From assembly GCA_963664625.1 (NCBI GenBank), contig OY761541.1:2232001-2296000 (forward strand): DNA of 64,000 bases, written 5' to 3'. Source of the stretch: CBDCFV01 sp963664625 (GTDB lineage Bacteria > Chloroflexota > Dehalococcoidia > Lucifugimonadales > UBA3495). Position 1 is the first letter of the stretch. Every line of letters starts with the position of its first letter. The notes beneath the pieces are model-generated. The model worked only from the letters and a program-made list of their open reading frames with translations. It had not been told where the DNA came from and did not search any database. A program made the position numbers and the translations under genes. Shown piece by piece: positions 41,085 to 50,032 of the stretch.

Positions 41085-42325
41085 GTGGTGTACAGCCGGA
41101 CGGCAACGATCTCCCCGGCGTACAGGCCTCCCCGGTCCAGGGGCACCTGCACCAAGCCGTCGGAACGTATCAGGGTATAGATGAGGTTGGACTTTCCGAA
41201 GATAGGCTCCGCAACCCGGTCTCTGAGGTCGTCTTTCAACCGCACGGGAACGTAGTCCTCTCTTCCGGTGGTGGAGGCGATGTCCTGCGCCAAACGGGCT
41301 TCGACGGAGGGTTGGACCGGCGGACGGGTGCAACCGCTGAGGTGGTACAGGGCCGGACGCACCAGCAGGTCGAAGACGACCATGGCGGATACGGGGTTTC
41401 CCGGCAGACCTATGGCCGGTTTGCCGTCGACTATGCCAACGATAGTCGGCTTGCCGGGACGGACCGCCAGCCCGTGCACCAGAACGCCGGGCTGACCCAG
41501 GCCGTTGATTATGTCGGCGGTGAGGTCGCGGGAACTGACCGAGCTTCCCGCGGAAAAGAGCAACACATCCGCCGTCTCCAACCCGCGCATCGCCGCATCC
41601 ATTTGTTCGGAGTAGTCGTCGCGGGCTATGCCCAGAGGTATTGGTACGCCGCCCGCCTGCCGCACCAAGCTGGATATGGTGTAGGTGTTAATGTCCCTTA
41701 TCTGGCCCGGATTGGGCACGGTGTCAGGGGGAACTACTTCATCGCCCATGGAAAGGATGGCTACGATAGGCTTCCTGGCAACGGATACGCGAGTGATTCC
41801 CATGGCGGTCAGACCACCCAGGTCTTGGGCCCTCAGGCAGTGACCCGATGGGAGGACCGGCTCCCCTCGCTTGACGTCCTCGCCGGGGTTGACCACGTTC
41901 TCGCCTGGAGCCACTGGGCGGACGACTTCTATCGTATCCGCGTCAACAACCTGGGTGTTTTCCATCATCACCACGGCGTCCGCGCCGTCGGCCAGCATAC
42001 CGCCGGTGTAGGCTACCGCCGCCTCTCCAACGGCCACGGTCAGAGCCGGGGGCTGCCCCATGGGCACCTCTCCGGTCACGGTAAAGTAGGCCGGCAGTCC
42101 CTCGGACGCACCGAAAGTGTCCGCTGCCCGGACGGAGTACCCGTCCATGGCGGAGCGAGGAAAGGCTGGCAGATGCTCGGTGGCGTATAACGGCTCTGCC
42201 GTGACGCGGCCCAAAGCGTCCTCGACGGAGACTTCTTCGTGGCCGAGAGGTACGGCGTGGGACAGATGGCCCAGCAGTACCTGGAGGGCTTGCGCCGGGG
42301 GCAAAACGTTAAAAAATTCCGGCAT
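41081..42325 (-). CDS. moeA: Molybdopterin molybdenumtransferase MoeA
   Basis: MoeA inserts molybdate into adenylylated molybdopterin. The 414-residue product shows the family order: VEDALGRVTAEPLYATEHLPAFPRSAMDGYSVRA, YTGGMLADGADAVVMME, LFSAGSSVSSRDLTADII, GIVDGKPAIGLPGNPVSAMVVF and a C-terminal beta-barrel. It is a standard-length MoeA and leads a translationally coupled pair with a MoeA-PBP fusion. Two MoeA proteins in tandem are typical where both Mo and W, or two cofactor forms, are handled; that cannot be told from sequence. Confidence 0.94.
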   Translation of the reverse strand: MPEFFNVLPPAQALQVLLGHLSHAVPLGHEEVSVEDALGRVTAEPLYATEHLPAFPRSAMDGYSVRAADTFGASEGLPAYFTVTGEVPMGQPPALTVAVGEAAVAYTGGMLADGADAVVMMENTQVVDADTIEVVRPVAPGENVVNPGEDVKRGEPVLPSGHCLRAQDLGGLTAMGITRVSVARKPIVAILSMGDEVVPPDTVPNPGQIRDINTYTISSLVRQAGGVPIPLGIARDDYSEQMDAAMRGLETADVLLFSAGSSVSSRDLTADIINGLGQPGVLVHGLAVRPGKPTIVGIVDGKPAIGLPGNPVSAMVVFDLLVRPALYHLSGCTRPPVQPSVEARLAQDIASTTGREDYVPVRLKDDLRDRVAEPIFGKSNLIYTLIRSDGLVQVPLDRGGLYAGEIVAVRLYTT

Positions 42326-42563
42326 CGCGGGTTACGGCGTCTGTAGAATTGGTTGACCCAGCCTTAATTATACGCGGTGCATACACTTTGCTCATCATTT
42401 TTGACCACGCCGCTCAATGAATCGGGCCATCGTGCGAACAAGCCGCCGGTGAAAAACGAAAAACGGCAATGCAGCAACCGTTTTTGTTGACAATGCACGC
42501 GGGTAAGTAGAGAATTAGACGTTGCATTTCCAGGCAGGCTTTAACTAAGAGCGTCGAAGAAAA
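42326..42563. promoter_or_regulatory. Divergent moeA/sat regulatory region
   Basis: The 238-bp gap between divergent genes holds a hairpin (AAAAACGG 42459-42466, CCGTTTTT 42478-42485) and just after it TTGACA (42487-42492). With a 17-bp spacer, GAGAAT at 42510-42515 is a four-of-six match to a -10 box, giving a possible sat promoter. Confidence 0.4.
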
Positions 42564-43817
42564 GTGGTAGACAACGCGTTGTCGCCCCATGGTGGGGTGC
42601 TGATTGAACGAGTAGCATCTCCGGAAGAGGCCGGGTCGCTCTGCGCGGGGCTGCCCAAGCTGGCAGTGCGCGAGCAAGTGGCCAGGGAGTGCGTCAATTT
42701 TGCTTACGGTTTCTTCTCCCCTTTGAAGGGTTTCATGGGGCGGGCCGACGTAGACTCGGTAGTGCGCCACATGACGCTGGCGGACGGTTACGTCTGGAGT
42801 ATTCCCATGGTCCTAGACGTGTCGGAAGAGGAATTGTCATCGTTGGGCGTCAGAGAAGGCAGTTCGGTCCTGCTGACCCATCAGGATCAGCCCTTGGCGG
42901 TGCTGGAAGTAGAAGAAATCTTCTCCTACGACAAGGAACTCATGGCCCGGCACGTTTACGGCACCACCGACGAAGCCCATCCGGGAGTGTTGCGCACCTA
43001 CTCGTTCCAAGACCGTTTCGTAGCCGGTCCCATTACCTTGGTGAATCCCCCGGTGATAAACCCGCCCTACGACAGGTTCTGGCGCACACCCAGGCAACTG
43101 CGGGAAAGATTCGCGGAGCTTGGCTGGACCAAGGTTGTGGCCCACCAGACCCGCAACGTGCCCCACTCGGGCCACGAGTGGATGATGAAGGGTGCTTTCT
43201 TAGCCGCCGAAGCCCAGGGGATCCTGGTCAGCGCGGTCATCGGAGAAAAGAAGCCCGGCGACTACATTGACGAGGCGATAGTCCTGGGCCATGACAAGTT
43301 GAGGGAAAGCGGGTTCATAAGACCCGACGTACACCAGACGTCGACGTTGATGTGGGACATGAGGTATGCGGGGCCCAGGGAAGCGGTGTTCCACGCGCTG
43401 GTGCGGAAGAACATGGGCTGCACCCACCACATGTTCGGGCGTGACCACGCCGGGGTTGGGAACTACTACGGCACCTACGCTGCCCACGAGATTTTCGACC
43501 AATTGCCGGACTTGGGAATCAAGTCGGTGTTGACACTGGAGTGGTGGTACTGCCCTGTGTGTGAAAACGTGGCTTACGAGGGGCTTTGCGGCCACCGGGA
43601 ACACAAGCAGGACCTCTCCGGCACCTTCATCAGGAGCATTATCCAGGGAGGAACGGAGCCGGCATCGGTGAGCCTGCGAGGGGAAGTCTTGGAAGTAGTG
43701 CGGGAGTGCGCCGAGAGATATGGCTTCGGCTCGCCGTTCGTCACCGAGACTTACTTGGAAAACCGCACTCCCGTCATGTCCCTGTCGGCGGTGGACTGGG
43801 ACTGTAGCGGCGGGTAG
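42564..43817 (+). CDS. sat: Sulfate adenylyltransferase (ATP sulfurylase)
   Basis: Sat interconverts sulfate plus ATP with APS plus pyrophosphate. The 417-residue product has the PUA-like N-terminus (FSPLKGFMGRADVDSV), the catalytic QTRNVPHSGHE (QxRN and HxxH), GRDHAGVGNYYG, and the zinc-site CPVC...CGH near residue 330, as in the homo-oligomeric Sat used with AprBA. Start is GTG 42564, preceded by a purine-rich GAAGAAAAG. It is followed by a terminator-like hairpin and then aprBA, so the three genes belong to one sulfur-metabolism locus. Confidence 0.94.
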   Translation: MVDNALSPHGGVLIERVASPEEAGSLCAGLPKLAVREQVARECVNFAYGFFSPLKGFMGRADVDSVVRHMTLADGYVWSIPMVLDVSEEELSSLGVREGSSVLLTHQDQPLAVLEVEEIFSYDKELMARHVYGTTDEAHPGVLRTYSFQDRFVAGPITLVNPPVINPPYDRFWRTPRQLRERFAELGWTKVVAHQTRNVPHSGHEWMMKGAFLAAEAQGILVSAVIGEKKPGDYIDEAIVLGHDKLRESGFIRPDVHQTSTLMWDMRYAGPREAVFHALVRKNMGCTHHMFGRDHAGVGNYYGTYAAHEIFDQLPDLGIKSVLTLEWWYCPVCENVAYEGLCGHREHKQDLSGTFIRSIIQGGTEPASVSLRGEVLEVVRECAERYGFGSPFVTETYLENRTPVMSLSAVDWDCSGG

Positions 43818-43833
43818 AAGAACGTCAGCAACG

Positions 43834-43865
43834 GCCTCCGCCTGAGGAAAGCGGGGGCTTTTTCT
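43834..43865 (+). terminator. Hairpin terminator between sat and aprB
   Basis: The stem GCCTCCGC (43834-43841) pairs with GCGGGGGC (43851-43858), one G-T wobble, followed by TTTTTCTC. It may attenuate read-through into aprBA. Confidence 0.65.
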
Positions 43866-43919
43866 CAATACAAACCTGTTAACAAAAATAACCAATACTT
43901 AGGGAGAATTGGAGGAAAC

Positions 43920-44366
43920 ATGCCAACCTTCGTGGACCCGAACACCTGCAATGCCTGCGCCGGCGAACACCAGGGGCCGCTGTGCGTGTACATTTGCCCT
44001 AACGACCTGATGGTCCTGGACGTAGACGTCAACAAGGGTCTCAACCGGGAGCCTGAGATGTGCTCCGAGTGCTACGCCTGCGTCAAGCTCTGCCCCCAGG
44101 AAGCAATTCACGTTCGCGGATATGCTGACTTCGTGCCCTTGGGCGCGTCGGTACAGCCCCACAGGACCGAGGACGGCTTGACTTGGGATGTGCATTTCCG
44201 GGATGGCCGGGAGTTCAGCTTTACCTACCCATCCCGGACCAGGCCTGCCGGAACGGTTGAACCTTACCAGAACTTCACTGAACAGAGGGACGCCGACCTA
44301 CGGAACCAGAGCCTGGCCGGAGAGTCTTTGTGGCTGGGCGTACCCGACCTGCCCACCATAAAATAA
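43920..44366 (+). CDS. aprB: Adenylylsulfate reductase subunit beta AprB
   Basis: The 148-residue iron-sulfur subunit carries two [4Fe-4S] motifs: CNACAG...CVYICP and CSECYACVKLCP. The C-terminal half is the AprB tail that wraps around AprA (GLTWDVHFRDGREFSFTYP). It passes electrons to the AprA flavin in APS-sulfite interconversion. A TTGGAGG site precedes the ATG. aprA follows 48 bp downstream. Confidence 0.95.
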   Translation: MPTFVDPNTCNACAGEHQGPLCVYICPNDLMVLDVDVNKGLNREPEMCSECYACVKLCPQEAIHVRGYADFVPLGASVQPHRTEDGLTWDVHFRDGREFSFTYPSRTRPAGTVEPYQNFTEQRDADLRNQSLAGESLWLGVPDLPTIK

Positions 44367-44414
44367 CGACTTTCCAGGACGACCAGTCCACATCAGTAAA
44401 CAGGAGAGCTAAAC

Positions 44415-46274
44415 ATGGCGACACCATCCACGGAAATCGTTGAGAGCGACATTCTGATAATCGGCGGCGGCATGTCAGGTTGCGGCGCCGCCTTCGAGGC
44501 CAACTACTGGGGGCAAAACCTGCGCGTGGTGCTGGTTGAAAAGGCCGTCATTGAGCGCAGCGGCGCAACCGGAGAAGGTCTTTCCGCCATCAACTGCTAC
44601 ATGGGACAGCGGTACGGCTGGAATACCCCCACGGACTTCGTGAATTACGTGGTGAACGACATGATGGGCCTGGCCCGCGAGGACCTGGTGTACGACGTGG
44701 GCCGCCACGTCGATTCCTCGGTGCACCTGCTCGAGGAGTGGGGCCTGCCCATCTGGAAGAAGGAAAACGGCGAATACGAACGAATCGGCCGGTGGCAGAT
44801 ACCCATCCACGGCGAGTCCATCAAACCCGTTACCGCCGAACCGGCCCGAACGGCCCTGGGACCGGAGAACCTGTACGAGCGGGTTGCTGTGACCCACCTG
44901 CTGACCGACGCCAACGATCCGGAGAGGATAGCCGGGGCACTCGGGTTCTCGGTCAGGGAGAACAAGTTCTACGTTTTCAAGTCCAAGGCGGTGCTTATCA
45001 CCAGCGGCGGCGCGTCCAACGTATTTCGCCCCAAGTCAATCAACGAGGGCACCGGGCGCACGTGGTACTCGGTGTTCGCCACCGGCTCGGCTTACGGGTT
45101 GATGATCCCCATAGGGACTGAAATGACCCAGATGGAGCACCGGTTCGTTCCGACTCGCTTCAAGGACGGCTACGGCCCGGTGGGCATGTGGTTCCAGTAT
45201 TTCCACGCCCAGGTATTGAACGCCATGGGCGAGGACTACACCGTGACCCGGGACGACGAACTGAGGAAGTACGAGCCTTATGGCTCAGCTGTGCCCACCC
45301 CCACACCCCTCCGCAACCACCAGATGTTCCTCGACATCCAAGCCGGTCTGGGCCCCATGTACATGCGGACTGACCAAGCCATGCAGAGACTGGCTGCCGG
45401 CGACCCGGCCAAGATGGACGAGGTCCGGGCCGAGGCATGGGAAGACTTCCTGGACATGACCATCTCCCAGGCCCTGACTTGGGCGGCGCTGGATATCGCC
45501 CCCGAAGATACGCCGTCGGAGGTAGTGCTGGCCGAGCCCTACATCATGGGCTCCCATTCCGGGGAGGCCGGCGCTTGGGTAAGCGGCCCCGAAGACCTGT
45601 CGCCGCCGGACTACTTCTGGGGATATAACAAGATGACCACTATCCGCGGCCTGTTCGCCGCAGGTGACGGCGTTGGCGCGGCCCCCCACAAGTTCTCCTC
45701 GGGTTCCTTTACCGAGGGGCGTTTGGCCGCGAAAGCTGCCGTCAACTACGTGACCGACAACCAGGCCGCTCCCACTCTGGACGACGCCCAAGTGAAGAGC
45801 ATCCAGGAGGCCATCATGGCCCCGATGGATACTTTCGATCGCCACAAGGGAGCGTCCACGGCGGAAGAGGTCAACCCCAACTACATAACCCCCAGGCAGG
45901 GGCTGGTGCGGCTACAAAAGATAATGGACGAGTACGCCGGCGGCACCTCGATGGCGTACACCACCAACGACGCTACGCTGGTGCGGGGCATCCATCTGAT
46001 AGAGTTGCTGCGCGAAGACTTGGCCCACTTGGCGGCCCGGGACCGGCACGAGCTTATGCGTTGCTGGGAACTGGTGCACCGCACCTGGGTAGGCGAGGCC
46101 CACATGCGTCACCTGCTGCACCGCAAGGAGACCCGCTGGCCCGGATACTACTACAGGGCCGACTATCCCAAGCTGGACGACGAGAACTGGCGGGTATTCG
46201 TCAACTCCAAGTACAATGCCGCCAACAACAGTTGGGACGTGTTCACCAAGCCTTACCACAAGATCGTTACCTAG
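44415..46274 (+). CDS. aprA: Adenylylsulfate reductase subunit alpha AprA
   Basis: AprA is the FAD subunit that interconverts APS with sulfite and AMP. The 619-residue product has the FAD motif LIIGGGMSGCGAAFEA, GATGEGLSAINCYMG, WGLPIWKKENGEY, the substrate-site loop MGSHSGEAGAWVSGPEDL with the conserved His, and FAAGDGVGAAPHKFSSGSFTEGR. An AGGAGAG site precedes the ATG. With sat and aprB it forms an APS pathway. No dsrAB, qmoABC or aprM is in the window, so sulfite oxidation and sulfate reduction cannot be separated here. Confidence 0.95.
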   Translation: MATPSTEIVESDILIIGGGMSGCGAAFEANYWGQNLRVVLVEKAVIERSGATGEGLSAINCYMGQRYGWNTPTDFVNYVVNDMMGLAREDLVYDVGRHVDSSVHLLEEWGLPIWKKENGEYERIGRWQIPIHGESIKPVTAEPARTALGPENLYERVAVTHLLTDANDPERIAGALGFSVRENKFYVFKSKAVLITSGGASNVFRPKSINEGTGRTWYSVFATGSAYGLMIPIGTEMTQMEHRFVPTRFKDGYGPVGMWFQYFHAQVLNAMGEDYTVTRDDELRKYEPYGSAVPTPTPLRNHQMFLDIQAGLGPMYMRTDQAMQRLAAGDPAKMDEVRAEAWEDFLDMTISQALTWAALDIAPEDTPSEVVLAEPYIMGSHSGEAGAWVSGPEDLSPPDYFWGYNKMTTIRGLFAAGDGVGAAPHKFSSGSFTEGRLAAKAAVNYVTDNQAAPTLDDAQVKSIQEAIMAPMDTFDRHKGASTAEEVNPNYITPRQGLVRLQKIMDEYAGGTSMAYTTNDATLVRGIHLIELLREDLAHLAARDRHELMRCWELVHRTWVGEAHMRHLLHRKETRWPGYYYRADYPKLDDENWRVFVNSKYNAANNSWDVFTKPYHKIVT

Positions 46275-46306
46275 CCAAAGTTGGACAAGGATCCCCGGCA
46301 ATGCGA

Positions 46307-46335
46307 TTGCGAACGGGCGATTGATCGTCTATAAT
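46307..46335 (+). promoter_or_regulatory. Sigma-70-type promoter for the cobalamin leader
   Basis: TTGCGA (46307-46312) and a perfect TATAAT (46330-46335) are separated by 17 bp. Transcription would begin near 46342, about 50 bases before the riboswitch. Confidence 0.6.
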
Positions 46336-46392
46336 CGATTGAGGCAAAGTTCCGCAAATTAACAATCGAATAGCACCCCCTGGGCGCCAATA

Positions 46393-46540
46393 CGGTTTAA
46401 TAGGGAAGGCGGTGTGATTCCGCCGCGGTTGCGCCACTGTATGCGGGGAGCCGGTCGGCAACAAAGTCACTGTCCCGAGTCGACGGGATGGGAAGGCGTT
46501 CGGCCAGGCGCTGATCCGCAAGCCAGGAGACCTGCCCCGG
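46393..46540 (+). ncRNA. Cobalamin (AdoCbl) riboswitch
   Basis: The aptamer shows the conserved order: GGGAA...GGTG near 46403-46413, GCGCCACTGT core (GCCACTG at 46433-46439), and the B12 box AGCCAGGAGACCTGCC at 46521-46536. A strong terminator follows about 95 bases later (46631-46663), so B12 would switch off transcription of the two downstream genes by termination. Confidence 0.92.
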
Positions 46541-46630
46541 GGTAGTGGACTTCTACTCTGCGCTTAACAGAGGTGGATCTGTCGCGGCTCCCGCCACCGG
46601 CCGGTGGGTGACTGCGGCGCATGTACATCA

Positions 46631-46663
46631 AAACCCCGGCAGATTGGAAGCCGGGGTTTTTTT
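46631..46663 (+). terminator. Riboswitch expression-platform terminator
   Basis: AAACCCCGGC (46631-46640) pairs with GCCGGGGTTT (46650-46659), then a T-run to 46663. Its place between the B12 box and the next start codon fits a transcriptional off-switch. Confidence 0.85.
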
Positions 46664-46723
46664 GTTGCCGCGATTCCAAGGGCGCGCCACGCGACTACTC
46701 AAGACAGGAGGGTCAACATAGCC

Positions 46724-47269
46724 ATGAAAGAGTCCATGTTCAGAGGTGAGATTGTCGACGAAGGAGGCGCAAGGTTCGAAGTGTTTACCTTGCCTGCCAG
46801 GGAAGACGTACTGTTGAACATCCTCAACGATTGCTTTGTAGAGTGGGAACACATCCGGATCGGCCCGGTAATACCGGGAGCGTTATGGGAAATTCGTCCT
46901 CCTTGTAAGCCTAATATCACATTGTGCGACGGTTATGCTACAGTGGATTTTCAGGACTGGCACGTCCACCTCTGTATCGGTGAACCCAAGGATGTCAGGC
47001 CTGAAGTCGCCGCTCTTCGGCGGACCAGGTTGGTCGAGTTATACCGGCGGCTCAACTGGTGGGGACAGCCCGTCAGGTGCGGGCTGCGTCTCTTGAACGG
47101 TGCAGGAGACCAACAGATATCCTTCATGTTGCCAAGCCCTTTCATAACCGATGACCTAGAAATCACGGAGGAGCCGGACTGGGGACGCTTGGAGCTATGG
47201 GACCTGTTGTGCCGGAAATACTTGGGACCGGGACCAGGTCCAAGCGCTCCGAAGTCCCGATGTGGCTAA
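46724..47269 (+). CDS. Uncharacterised protein under cobalamin-riboswitch control
   Basis: Not assigned to a named function. The 181-residue soluble product has no signal peptide or membrane helix. The motif WHVHLCIGE (about residue 75) sits between RIGPVIPGALWEIRPP and a helical region with RRTRLVELYRRLNWWGQP, and a late strand QISFMLPSPF follows. His-x-His and Cys could bind a metal or corrinoid; that is inference. AGGAGGG (46706-46712) precedes ATG 46724 by 11 bases. It is the first gene after the B12 riboswitch, and the next gene (FhuF-like) starts 13 bp downstream, so both are one B12-repressed unit. Confidence 0.7.
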   Translation: MKESMFRGEIVDEGGARFEVFTLPAREDVLLNILNDCFVEWEHIRIGPVIPGALWEIRPPCKPNITLCDGYATVDFQDWHVHLCIGEPKDVRPEVAALRRTRLVELYRRLNWWGQPVRCGLRLLNGAGDQQISFMLPSPFITDDLEITEEPDWGRLELWDLLCRKYLGPGPGPSAPKSRCG

Positions 47270-47282
47270 AGGAGGACATCCT

Positions 47283-48089
47283 TTGACAAACGCTTTACGC
47301 CGGGTTGGTCTGCTGAGCGACCTCTTTGAGATTCCGGTTTTAGGTAAGGGGGAAGAGGGATGGTCCAGCGCCCAATCCCTGTTTCAAGACAACGATGAAC
47401 GGTTGCACGACTTGGTGATAACCTACGGGCGGGAACGATGGGGTACGGACCATTGCCACGTTGCAGGTTCGGCTTTCCTCATTGCCTACCTGACGCGGTT
47501 GATTTGGCCGGTGGCCGCACAGTACGTGCTGAAGCGTAGGGTCCCCGACGTGCGATTGGCGAACCTGGCCTTCCATTGGCGGGAACAACGTATCGACGGA
47601 ACGGCCTTGGCCAGATCGGGTTTTGCTGCTTTAGCAGGGACCTCCGACGCCACTCACTCGGATGCCTTGGTAGTGGCGAACGAGACTGAACTTTATGCCC
47701 AATTGAAGGAGTGGCTGTTCGAGGAGAACCTCAACATTGTGGTCCCTTCCCTGCGTCGTGCGGCCAAGGCCAGCCTCAGGGTCTCCTGGAACGCCGTGGC
47801 CGCCTCTTTCAGCCAAGCTTTCCACAATCTTTACGAAGCATCGAAGGACCCCGATGCAGTCGTCAACGATGCCGTCATTTTCTTCGAGGACCCTGCCACC
47901 CCGATATACCGGCAAGTGAGCATGGAGGTGGTCATACACCAAGGGAGGCGGGGGTTCTTCTCCCGGCGTGCGGGGTGCTGCCTTTGGTGGCGTGCTGACC
48001 GGTCCAACGAATACTGCTCAAACTGCATACTGTTGACCCACGATGAACAAGACCGGATGTTCCAACGGATATTGGAAACCCGCCGGTAA
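47283..48089 (+). CDS. FhuF-like 2Fe-2S reductase under cobalamin-riboswitch control
   Basis: The 268-residue product ends with CC-x11-C-x2-C (CCLWWRADRSNEYCSNC), the [2Fe-2S] ligand pattern of FhuF ferric-siderophore reductases. The central region (VAASFSQAFHNLY, FFEDPATPIYR) also fits FhuF. TTG 47283 is chosen because AAAGGAGG lies eight bases before; ATG 47262, which overlaps the previous gene, is the alternative. In siderophore systems FhuF reduces ferric complexes in the cytoplasm. Control by a B12 riboswitch suggests instead reduction of cob(III)alamin or release of a corrinoid after uptake. No transporter gene is adjacent. Confidence 0.78.
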   Translation: MTNALRRVGLLSDLFEIPVLGKGEEGWSSAQSLFQDNDERLHDLVITYGRERWGTDHCHVAGSAFLIAYLTRLIWPVAAQYVLKRRVPDVRLANLAFHWREQRIDGTALARSGFAALAGTSDATHSDALVVANETELYAQLKEWLFEENLNIVVPSLRRAAKASLRVSWNAVAASFSQAFHNLYEASKDPDAVVNDAVIFFEDPATPIYRQVSMEVVIHQGRRGFFSRRAGCCLWWRADRSNEYCSNCILLTHDEQDRMFQRILETRR

Positions 48090-48271
48090 TCAGGTTGTGG
48101 GTAATCCGTCCGGTATTGCAGGATAGCAGGAGTCGCCGCAAAAGGGTGTAATGATGATATACTAATATCACTATTTATGTATTCGATATTCCGCGCACGC
48201 GATTTTCTCCCTGCTCCGTCTGACACCAACCTCTACGCGGTTTTGCACTTCACTCGGATGAGGAACGCGGT

Positions 48272-49870
48272 ATGACCGTTACCGGCTTGCTCATCCTGTC
48301 CATCGGCATTGCTCTGGTGGCTTATGCCATTCTGCCCTGGGTCAGTTACCGCGCGAAGGCCCTGGGCTCGCAGACCGTCAGGCAGAGCGTAAATTACAAG
48401 TGGTGGGTGTTCGGCAGCATTGCCATCGGCACCTTCCTCTCGGTGGTGGACCACGGCAGCGTGCTGGTGGCGCTGCCGGAGATCGAGGCCCACTTCAACA
48501 GCGATCTTCCCACGGTCCAATGGCTGGTGGTCGGCTATGCCCTGGCCATCAGCGTGCTGCTGCTGCCGATGGGGCGCTTGGGCGACATTCTTGGGCGCAA
48601 GACGGTATACGTTTCCGGGTTCATCATCTTCGTGGTCGCGGCGGCACTGGCCGGCGCGTCTCCCAACCTGGAAATCCTGATAGCTTCCAAGGTGTTGCAG
48701 GGCGTTGGTTCGGCGATGGTGCAAGGCAACGGCATGGCCACCATCGTTTCGGTATTCCCCGGCACCGAGCGTGGCAAGGGCTTGGGATACCACCTGAGCG
48801 TGGTTGCCTCGGGCGCCATTGCGGGGCCCGCGCTGGGCGGGTTCCTCGTCAGCGGCCTTGGCTGGCGATGGGTGTTCTTCGTGAACGTCCCGGTGGGCGT
48901 GCTGACCATAATCGCAACCATGCTCATCATTGCCAACGACCGGGCGGCGGCGGAGGGCAGCCAACGGCCCGCCTTCGACTGGTGGGGCGCGATTCTCTCC
49001 GGGTTTGCGTTGCTGTTGTTCCTGCTGGTTGTCGGCAACGGAGAGCAAGTCGGCTGGTCTTCCGGGTGGATTACATCCGGCGCAGTGCTGGCGGCCATTT
49101 GCTTCGGGGCATTCATCTGGTGGGAGTTGCGGACGCCGTCGCCGATGCTGGACCTGCGCCTGTTCCGGCGGAAGCTGGTGGCCATTGGAGCGGCAAGCGG
49201 CTGGCTTTCGTTTGTGGGAACGTCCTCGACCCGTTTCCTGATGCCGTTTTACCTTCAACGGGTGTTGGAGCTGGAACCGAGAGACGTGGGACTGCTGATG
49301 ATCCCGCCGGCCTTGACCATGGTGGTTGTCGGCCCATTGGGCGGAAGGTTGTCCGACAGGTTCGGTTGGCGCTGGCTGACCACCGGCGGGCTGGCCCTAT
49401 CGGCTTTTTCCTGGTTCGCTTTCGCGGCCGGCCTTGGCGTTGACTCGAACTTGGTATTTGTCGTGACAATATTGATGTTGCAAATGGCCGGCACGGGCTT
49501 CTTCAACTCGCCCAACAACAGCTCGATGCTCAGCGTGGTGGACCGGACCAGCTACGGCGTGGTCTCCTCTTTGACCCAGCTCATCAGGAACTCGGCCAAC
49601 GTGACCAGCATTGCTGTAGCCACCACGGTGGTGGTGGTGACGATGGGGTCAATGGGAGTGGAGCCCAGCCTGGATGCGGTTTCCCCAATGGTCGCCGACG
49701 CCTTCCTGTCCGGGTTGCACCGGTCGTTCCTGTTGATGGGCGGCATCCTGCTGGTGGGGGTGTTGATATCAGTACTGAGGGACAACCGGGCCCCGGTAAG
49801 AGCCGCAGCGCCATCGCCCAGGCAAACCCAGCGCGCCGAGCCGGCGGCGGGAACGTCGTCCGACGATTAG
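48272..49870 (+). CDS. MFS drug exporter, DHA2/EmrB-QacA type, with extra N-terminal helix
   Basis: The 532-residue protein has the 14-helix DHA2 fold: VDHGSVLVALPEIEAHF in helix 1 (the family's LDxTIVNVALP region), GRLGDILGRKTVYV (motif A) and GSAMVQGNGMATIV...GPALGGFLV (motif C). Ahead of it lies an additional helix beginning MTVTGLLILSIG and a short basic loop, as in the other two MFS proteins of the window. It is 182 bp downstream of the FhuF-like gene and its place in the B12 unit is not clear. Substrate unknown. Confidence 0.87.
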   Translation: MTVTGLLILSIGIALVAYAILPWVSYRAKALGSQTVRQSVNYKWWVFGSIAIGTFLSVVDHGSVLVALPEIEAHFNSDLPTVQWLVVGYALAISVLLLPMGRLGDILGRKTVYVSGFIIFVVAAALAGASPNLEILIASKVLQGVGSAMVQGNGMATIVSVFPGTERGKGLGYHLSVVASGAIAGPALGGFLVSGLGWRWVFFVNVPVGVLTIIATMLIIANDRAAAEGSQRPAFDWWGAILSGFALLLFLLVVGNGEQVGWSSGWITSGAVLAAICFGAFIWWELRTPSPMLDLRLFRRKLVAIGAASGWLSFVGTSSTRFLMPFYLQRVLELEPRDVGLLMIPPALTMVVVGPLGGRLSDRFGWRWLTTGGLALSAFSWFAFAAGLGVDSNLVFVVTILMLQMAGTGFFNSPNNSSMLSVVDRTSYGVVSSLTQLIRNSANVTSIAVATTVVVVTMGSMGVEPSLDAVSPMVADAFLSGLHRSFLLMGGILLVGVLISVLRDNRAPVRAAAPSPRQTQRAEPAAGTSSDD

Positions 49871-50032
49871 GGGAGACGGGCTTGGGGCGTCAGAGGTCGC
49901 CGCACCAGTGCAGGCCCGCTTGACACTCCCCAATCCCAAGTGTCAGACTAACCCCGGTGACTGGAGACCGACCCTCAAGTAGTGGGTACGGAGTTCCGCG
50001 CCGACCCACAGATTTTACAAACGGAGGAAAAC

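Noticed and set aside
42564..46274. Evidence for dissimilatory sulfate reduction
   Set aside because: dsrAB, dsrC, qmo and sulfite transporters are not in the window, and sat-aprBA alone is reversible.
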